This document shows positions 57,596 to 64,000 of a stretch of 64,000 nucleotides of DNA, piece after piece. Below the pieces are notes generated by a model that saw nothing but the letters and a program-made list of their open reading frames with translations, was not told the DNA's origin and did not search any database. The DNA comes from Sinohyriopsis cumingii (lineage: Eukaryota > Mollusca > Bivalvia > Unionida > Unionidae). The DNA lies in assembly GCA_028554795.2 (NCBI GenBank), contig CM068829.1:135074579-135138578 (forward strand), given 5' to 3'. The translations under genes and the position numbers were made by a program. Position 1 is the first letter of the stretch; every line of letters starts with the position of its first letter.

Positions 57596-57830
57596 AAGTA
57601 TATACACTGTTTTTGGAATCCTTGGGTGGTGGCCAATAGCCTCGTTGACCTTTGTGCCTGATGTAATATCCACTCATAATCAGTCTTCTTATACTTTGGA
57701 ACAGAACATAATTTAAAAACGGTTGAATAATTTTGCGTTTGCGTTTCACTTGTATTTTAATCAGTTCTCGATAAATGCGTTCTCTGAACTCCACAGGCAA
57801 AGCACGAATGTTCTCTAGCAAAGTATCCAT
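57504..57830 (-). CDS. MDTL-family member 2, truncated duplicate, copy C
   Basis: 108 residues. MDTLLENIRALPVEFRERIY, then a different middle (KIIQPFLNYVLFQSIRRLIM). The end runs out of frame into the start of member 3, so this member looks cut by the duplication that made the array. No equivalent in copy B. Confidence 0.5.
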   Translation of the reverse strand: MDTLLENIRALPVEFRERIYRELIKIQVKRKRKIIQPFLNYVLFQSIRRLIMSGYYIRHKGQRGYWPPPKDSKNSVYTYGYFTREHFGLACAVERKDLPRAGQNTSQT

Positions 57831-57842
57831 GAATAGGTCATA

Positions 57843-58298
57843 CTAAATCCTCTTTTGTCTGACACAAGACATGTACTGTTTGCACAGACATGGTTTTAAT
57901 TCATTGTCGAATCTAAATCGTTTAGTTACTAATTTACACGTTACAATTCGTTCAGAAGTTTCCTCTTTCACCAAGTTGACATTGTGTACAAGATGTTGGT
58001 AATTCGTTAACTCTTCCTCTGGAATTCGATGCAGTACGTTTACAATGTAGTAGATGTAATCGTCAATACCAAACCATTCCTTTTTAAAACTAGGGGGTCG
58101 TTGATCAATGTCTGTCCAATGGAACACTTTCAACTCAATCAGTCCTTGTATAGCATTCAGGTACCAGTGGTTCAAACACCGGTGACGTAACGGATGCAAT
58201 TGTTCTTTACGTTTCACTTGTATTTTGACCAGCTCTCGGTAAATGCGTTCTCTCAACTCCACAGGCCAAGCACGAATGTTCTCGTGCAAAGTATCCAT
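57843..58298 (-). CDS. MDTL-family member 1, copy C
   Basis: 151 residues, intact, matching MDTL-1 of copy B along its whole length (MDTLHENIRAWPVELRERIY; HWTDIDQRPPSFKKEWFGID; final CKQYMSCVRQKRI). Same length and in-frame differences only, supporting real coding in both. Confidence 0.65.
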   Translation of the reverse strand: MDTLHENIRAWPVELRERIYRELVKIQVKRKEQLHPLRHRCLNHWYLNAIQGLIELKVFHWTDIDQRPPSFKKEWFGIDDYIYYIVNVLHRIPEEELTNYQHLVHNVNLVKEETSERIVTCKLVTKRFRFDNELKPCLCKQYMSCVRQKRI

Positions 58299-58320
58299 GA
58301 ACAGATTATGGTAAGTTACT

Positions 58321-58957
58321 TCAATGTCTCGGTCCCACTAAGGGTAAGTAATGACAATTCGGTGACCATCGAGCATGTTCTACGTAGGCCGAATCTTGCG
58401 GTTCCCAGTGGTGAAGTGACACACCGCAACTGAAGCACTTGACTTTATCTCCTTCGCCCAAGTAGAAAAATCCGGCTCTGGCTAATTCTTCAGGGGTCGG
58501 TCCTCCCAGATACTTAGGCCATTTTCCTTTGAACGATTGAAGACGATTTTCAAAGTCGCAGTATTCCGACAAACGCACAGGGAACGAATATTCGTCTTTC
58601 ACAGGTTCGTTTCGATGAGGGTTGGGTGACATGAACAGGAGTTTGCTCAGGGCTGGATGACGTCCGTAGTCGGGTAGACGTGAAGGTGAACATTCCCCTT
58701 TAAAACGAAACCCAGTAAAATGTCCAAGAGGACGAGCGGCATACTTTCGCATCCCTCAGGTTTGCACGCACAGCATCACTTTCCATGATAGGGGTAGTGA
58801 CACTAAAGTTCCCATGATGCTTTACGGCATCGCTAAGGTCACAACGTACAGCATCGTACCCATCGCAAGGCTCACAATCGCATTCCACTTCAGAAGCCTC
58901 ACACTTGAATTGTGCCTTTCTAAACAACTTGTTTTGTGTTTCTCTGAAAGTATTCAT
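58321..58957 (-). pseudogene. Cys-rich protein with BIR domain, frameshifted, copy C
   Basis: The N-terminal part (MNTFRETQNKLFRKAQFKCE to ESDAVR) and the part from RPLGHFTGFRFKGE through the BIR lie in different frames: small deletions near 58745-58765 cause this. The BIR itself (CX2CX16HX6C) is intact, ending at 58321. The break is at a different place from that in copy B. Confidence 0.83.
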
Positions 58958-59002
58958 CTTGTTCGCTCGGTCTTGGTAGTCACAATGAACTATCGATCTT
59001 GC

Positions 59003-62000
59003 CTAGGGTTCCTTTTTTATATACAGACCAATACCGACTTGTCCATACGGTAAGGTGAAATGATTGGGAAGTCGCACTCGCTTCTGGTACACGATTTGAT
59101 AGACTTTTTCCAAGGGCCGACTGACGATGTGATGAGAGGGTAAACGTACAATCTTGGTCGGTTGATAGGTGGTCACTTTAAAGTGTTCATCCTCTCCCGA
59201 TTGCAAGGCTTCTTTCAATACCCCAAAGTTGACCACACGACTGGTACGATAATTCAGAGTCAGTCCTTTCACTTTGCACGTCCTGTGCACTTCTTCTTGT
59301 TTGTCACGGTATTCGTAGCCGTAATTTTTGGGACCGCCACTGACGAAACTTAGAATCTTGTCGTCGGGATGCTCGTCTGTCCAGGCTCCTAAACGGTCTC
59401 CTTCGATGTCAGGGTGATGTTGACTCGGGTGATGGATGTAAATGCAACTGTCCGTGTCAAAGTACAGGACGCGTTCTCCTAACAGTTCTAAAGCTTCTTA
59501 CAATTTTAAGCGAGCATGAGCTGTCACGTAAGCCGCAATGATGACATTTCCAAAAGGGTCGTCTTGTACAAAGTCCAGATCTTCTTCGTTATTGACCAAG
59601 ATCAAATCCTCGCGAACGACGTCCACGTGTTTCATGTATTTGGTTCTGTCGTGAATCATCTGGAAGTAGCGGGAAGGTTCTGTCAAATATTCCGTCTTGG
59701 GTAAACACGGTCGTTGTGCCATTTTACCCCACAAGCAATTTAACATCACTTTGGCAAACGATCGCCTGCCTTCGTTTTTCTCGATGTGGTCTAAAGTGAT
59801 GCCTTCTTGTTCATAGTATTTCTATTTGAATTGTATTTGGTCTTCGGGAGTGTGACACCAGGAAGGATAGCCGCTGGCTTCTTGCTTCAGTTTCAAAAAG
59901 GCATCCGCGTAGTCAGCGAAAATGCCTTTCTGACTGGGATCACCCTTGTGGTATTGTTCTGTCTTGGGAAAGTGGCAAATTTCGTACACTTCTAACAGTT
60001 GGTATCCCATGTCCAGAGCTTTGAACAATTCTACGCTGACCCACGTTCCCGTCAAGGCACGTTCTTCCTGGGTGTTCTGACGAGGTTGGTCTTGGTTGCA
60101 CGTTTCGGCACAAGTACGGCACAAAGGAAACATCAGTTTGCCTTGACAATGGTGAGGTAAGACGGGATGGTATAGGTTCGCGGGAGGCAAAACTTTACAC
60201 TTGATCAAGCCTTCGTATTGTCGAATGTTTTTCAGGTCGATGTGTTCCGTTAACAATTGCGGGTGCCCTACAGGAAAGCGACAATATTTGCACACGTAGG
60301 GATACAGCGAACACACGTCCAAGTATTTGATTTCTTCTCCTTTCTCTTCGTCAGCTTGGTACAGCAAACAGGTGGCATTGGTCCTTCCTCCGTACAAACT
60401 ATCACTTGGGTTCAGGGGGTCCATGAACTGGTAACTTTCCATGAGGCGTTTAAACTCGGGATCGGTGTTCAAACGGTGATTGTATTTGTGTTCCCACATT
60501 TCCTCCACTTGGTATCCTTCCTGTTCTAACTTTAGGCGTCGCTGACAAGTGTCCTGGTACAAGTCTTCCATAGTTCGTTGCAAAAACTGATTTTTAGTGC
60601 CACGGTCAGGGTAACAGACGGGACATCCGTGAAATAAGCAACCGTTAAACTCGTACACGATCTTGGGGTTTTCTAAGTCCCAGCCATCGACCGAATACGT
60701 TCCGATGGTCTTTTCACCCCCTCCGTTGCGAGCATGCTGAATCCACTTGTCTTCCTTGTCGCACAAGTAATGTAACCAACGTAGGGCTTTGACCGAGTAT
60801 TGACGTTTGACATAGTGAGTCGTTTGAGGACTGATGACAGCCACGGTATTTTCAGGCATGAATCGTTGTCTGTACACTAAGGAACACGCTTTGGCAATGG
60901 TGCAAGCTTGTTTCAAAGGATCGACCCCTCCGTGTTCCATGAACAGTTCTCGAAATTTTCCACAGCAACGCCGTAAAATGTCCACGTCGGAACGACAATA
61001 CTTTAACATTTCTTCCTGAAAGTCGAAAGGGTCCGAGGCGTGAGCCTGGTACCAAGCGTAGAAAGATTCTCGTTGTTCGGTACGCATGTCGTCGGGGTCG
61101 TAATAGTGAGCCTCAAGTAAATGGGGTAGAACGGCGTGTTGATTGGCTTCCGTATTGAAAAAGTGTGGAAAGTACCCTTTAGCCATTTCTGTCATTCCAA
61201 ATGTTTTAGGCATTCGGCTCAAAGACATGGCTAAGTAACTCATCGAATCTTTAAACTGTACTTGTCCCACTTGCATGAAAATGATTTTGGCTCCGTTCAA
61301 AGTCACTTTAGGACGCTCGGTGCCATGTTCCGTATAGTATCTGAGAAGAAACTGTCCATCGTATCCGGAGAAATTGTGAGCCATCACCGTGGCATGACGA
61401 TGACAATCTCCGTAACGTTCGATGTCCTCTTGGCTCCACGTCTTGTCGATAGGCTCTAAGACCCATTGGGCAAAATCGGCTAACGTGTTCGGTCCCCGAA
61501 AGATTTTTTCACGTCCTCCAGGAATCTTGCTGCAGTGAGGGTAATGACTGAAGATAGATTCTTGAATGCACTTCTCGCACGCTCGATGAGCCACGCAGAA
61601 ATTAGGAATGTGAATACCGGTCTCTTGCATGCATTCGAAATCAAAAAAGATGAAATTGCCTTTCTTCTTGTGACCGTCCTCTTTCTCTGGTGGAGGTTGG
61701 TATTTTTGCACGTAGCATTCGTGTTCCAAGTCCACGATGTGGTGACAAATGTGATATTTTTTCTTTCCTCGACATACGTGTGCCTTGGTACTATTGGTAC
61801 GTATGCCTTGTCTACACGTAGGGCACAATCTCAAGAGTTGACAAGCACACTTCTGTTGTCAACCTTGCGTCTTCAGATGTTGTTGGTAACAGGTAGGGCT
61901 GACAAATGTGCGCAGACAAGTTGAACAAGGCACTGGTCCTTCGCTCAGACAGGGTGGAGAGGCCAAACATCCTGAGCATTTCAATCCGCAAAGTTTGTGT

Positions 62001-63052
62001 TGCTCTCGATTATTATAACCATGGTCACGTTTCTCACAGTAATAACCGTATCCCAGGAATCCAGTGATACTGGTAATGGTATCGAAATGGTCATCGTGAT
62101 AATAGACATGAATGTATTTTCCGTCCTTAAAGTCTTGGCCTCGAAACAACAGAGGCCCGCGCATTTCTTGAGGGTGCACTTTCAAGGTGTATCGTGGAGC
62201 TAGGGCATCTTGCAATTTTTGCATCTCAGGAATGCCACAGGGTGTGTCTTTGGACAGTCAGGCTTGTTGTAACAGGAGTTCTGCTTCGTTTCGTTGTTTG
62301 GCTCGGTCGGATTGTTGAATAGTTTTCCAGGTTCTTTTCCATTCTACCGTGTCGTTCTTGTTGGCATAGGTTCGTCCCACCACGATGGCACGGGCTAAAC
62401 ACATCTGGTCTTGAGGGTTGTTAATTCGGACGAGACTTGTTTTGGTGTTGCGAAGGTCGTCCACCAATAACATCTTTTTGCGTCCAGTCCCTTGAGGAGG
62501 AGAGACGTGGGTCATGTCCAGTGTGGCTTTTCCATCGGTGATGTCAAACTGGTCATTAGATTGTTGTACGTGTTGAATCTTGTCCATGACTTTGGAAGCG
62601 GTCAATTCTGCAGGGGTGCTAAACTCGATCCAAACAGGGGATTTCAAACCGTCGTGTTGTATGGAAAGTCTCAAGCGATCGTCTTCTTTGGGTTGACATT
62701 GTCGCTTGAGTGTGGTGAGCAAAGAATCCCACACCCCAGTGATAAACACTTCTGCTTTCTCTAACGGCACTTCAGCCTTGAAATCTTTAAACTTCACCGT
62801 GTATTTGTAAGCCGTGGTTCTAAATTTTCTAGAGGAGCGCTTTTCCGTCTCTCGAATGGAATAGTACTTTTCAGGGTTGACTAAGGGTGGTGAACTTGGT
62901 TTGGAGGGTTCGGATTCTGGTTCACTCATGTCCTCTTCAAAATCACTGGCATGAATTTGTGCCAAGATTTCAGCCCTGGTACGAGGCGATAGATCACGTT
63001 TCTGCCTCTTACTTTCTTCTTCTTTCTTCTCGAATAAATAGGATCGTTTCAT
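59003..63052 (-). pseudogene. POLB: Protein-primed family B DNA polymerase with several stop codons, copy C
   Basis: Same frame and length as copy B, but interrupted by stops at about 62258 (after LLQQA), 61859 (after LKTQG), 59822 (after QIQFK) and 59498 (after ARLKL). Exonuclease, Vsr-like insert and polymerase motifs are otherwise all present. Point nonsense mutations here, against frameshifts in copy A, show independent decay. Confidence 0.93.
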
Positions 63053-63186
63053 CTTGAGTGAAAAACGTCAAATGACTCAAGTTTAAACACCATAGACTAA
63101 TTTATAGTCATGGCAGACCAGCGTATATAAAAGGGTGTGTGTCTTGTCCTTTCACTATTCATTTCACTCTCAAGCCGAGCACAACG
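63053..63186. promoter_or_regulatory. Divergent PolB / zinc-knuckle promoter, copy C
   Basis: TATATAAAAGG at 63124-63134, TATAGTC (PolB side, minus strand) near 63103, TGACTCA at 63073-63079. Confidence 0.62.
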
Positions 63187-63654
63187 ATGGAAGAGACTAG
63201 CCAAATCGAACGTTTCGTCAGAGCTTTGCGAGGGGTCATTAGAAAATTCTCTTCAGACCAGCCCACGGACTACTCTCCTTCCTTTCGAGATAAAAGTCAA
63301 GATACTTGCTATATCTGTCAGAAGAAAGGGCATTGGTCTTCAGAGTGTCCAGACCGTCAAAAAAGAAAAAAAGGGGCTAAAAAAGACAAAAGTAAAGATA
63401 CCTGTTATTATTGTAAAGAAAAAGGACATTGGTCTCCAGATTGCCCAAAAAAGAAACAAGAGGAGTCAGAAGAAAAGAGGAATTCTTCAGAAGAAGAGAG
63501 GGATTCTTCAGAGGAAGAAAGGGATTCTTCAGAGGAAGAAGAGGAAGAAAGAAGACAATTCTATTTACAAGAGGCAAAGAAACAGGAGAAGAAAAGAAGA
63601 AGGGAAGAAAATGAGGAAAAGACGGTGAAGAAATTCAAAAAACAGAGAGACTAA
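63187..63654 (+). CDS. Double CCHC zinc-knuckle protein, copy C
   Basis: 155 residues from the ATG at 63187, intact. Knuckles CYICQKKGHWSSEC and CYYCKEKGHWSPDC; SSEEERDSSEEE repeats; basic end. Start chosen as in copies A and B from the TATA position. ATTAAA about 35 nt after the stop. Confidence 0.85.
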   Translation: MEETSQIERFVRALRGVIRKFSSDQPTDYSPSFRDKSQDTCYICQKKGHWSSECPDRQKRKKGAKKDKSKDTCYYCKEKGHWSPDCPKKKQEESEEKRNSSEEERDSSEEERDSSEEEEEERRQFYLQEAKKQEKKRRREENEEKTVKKFKKQRD

Positions 63655-63912
63655 ACAAGGAGAAAGAAGAAGTAAATGAACTTTTTATTAAAATGTTGTG
63701 TTGTGAATTGTGAATTGGATTGTAACAATGGATAAAAGAATAAATTAATTATACAAGGTAAGTGTCTTTGAGTTTTGATTATAAAATAATAACGTACACT
63801 CACGCACTCATACAAACACACGTAGTATAGGGGGTAAAATGGGTTGGTTTTTTTTTTTTTTTTTTGAGTTATTGGCAAATTTAAAGGCTATCTCTTTTCG
63901 AGAAATGTGGGT
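63655..63912. other. Intergenic region between convergent genes, copy C
   Basis: Matches 11219-11470 of copy A; contains a T-run at 63848-63865. No gene. Confidence 0.5.
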
Positions 63913-63928
63913 GGCCCTGAAAAGGGCC
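63913..63928 (-). terminator. Histone-type 3' stem-loop after the Q-rich gene, copy C
   Basis: Minus strand GGCCCTTTTCAGGGCC, 22 nt after the stop; then ACCCA, CATTT and CTCGAAAAGAGAT. Confidence 0.87.
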
Positions 63929-63950
63929 CTTTTTTGGTGCAGGGGTGAGT

Positions 63951-64000
63951 TCAAGCAATCAACTTTAACTGCCTTAAGCCTTTGCCACGGCCAAGGCCTA
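63951..64000 (-). CDS. Q-rich coiled-coil protein, C-terminal end, copy C
   Basis: The last codons (GLGRGKGLRQLKLIA then TGA) match copies A and B; the rest is outside the window. Confidence 0.75.
   Translation of the reverse strand, partial: GLGRGKGLRQLKLIA

Larger units (their letters stand above)
45400..64000 (-). mobile_element. Polinton/Maverick copy C, partial, reverse orientation
   Basis: Collinear with copy B in reverse from the inner TIR (AAAAAAAGGGGTAGGCAATT at about 45410) through the three cassettes, protease, capsid, integrase, ATPase, accessory block, PolB and zinc-knuckle gene to the 3' end of the Q-rich gene at the window edge. The outer TIR with the 45-bp units is absent or unrecognisable. 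Protease, capsid, integrase and one virion-type gene are intact; PolB has several stop codons. Confidence 0.95.

Overview
The window is metazoan genomic DNA holding three related copies of a Maverick/Polinton (adintovirus-type) element in about 12 kb plus about 0.9 kb of AT-rich host DNA. The core genes are those of a Polinton: a protein-primed family B DNA polymerase, a retroviral-type integrase with a chromodomain, an FtsK/HerA-type packaging ATPase, an adenain-like cysteine protease, a double-jelly-roll major capsid protein, a penton-like minor capsid protein and a pX-like basic protein. Host DNA with non-LTR retrotransposon remains, a hAT-like MITE and microsatellites shows an animal nucleus; I cannot name the species.

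Layout. Copy A (1-12859, reverse orientation, cut by the window start) carries the capsid-to-polymerase part and one terminal inverted repeat (TIR). Host DNA follows (12860-24829): a LINE fragment into which copy A inserted, a 200-bp MITE with an 8-bp target duplication, a second LINE fragment with a duplicated 3' tail, and long stretches where I see nothing. Copy B (24830-44486, forward) is structurally complete: 19,657 bp, ~318-bp TIRs beginning AGTAGTGA, and a perfect 6-bp target duplication GTTGTG. A spacer with an (AT)n tract (44487 to about 45400) separates it from copy C (about 45400-64000, reverse, cut by the window end), so B and C are tail to tail.

Gene order in copy B: two small divergent left-end genes; a double zinc-knuckle protein divergent from PolB; an accessory block (Cys-rich/BIR protein, a tandem MDTL family, small overlapping genes, a C-terminal membrane protein); packaging ATPase; three basic or proline-rich virion-type proteins; integrase; membrane protein; penton; pX-like protein; major capsid; Cys/His protein; protease; then three small coiled-coil gene cassettes at the right end. 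Every copy has frameshifts or stops, but different ones in each.

Most striking observation: the five terminal genes (two left, three right) do not end in ordinary poly(A) signals. 22-44 nt after their stops lies a 16-nt hairpin (GGCCCTTTTCAGGGCC, or the compensated form AGCCCTTTTCAGGGCT) followed by ACCCA/AGCCA and a purine-rich CTCGAAAAGARAT. This is the layout of the 3' end of metazoan replication-dependent histone mRNAs (SLBP stem-loop plus U7-snRNP downstream element). Eleven sites occur in the window and the outermost lie inside the TIRs. The same right-end genes share a repeated promoter box, TTTTCCTTCACGTCCGCGC. Together this suggests an S-phase-linked, non-polyadenylated expression programme for the terminal genes, which I do not know to be described for Polintons.
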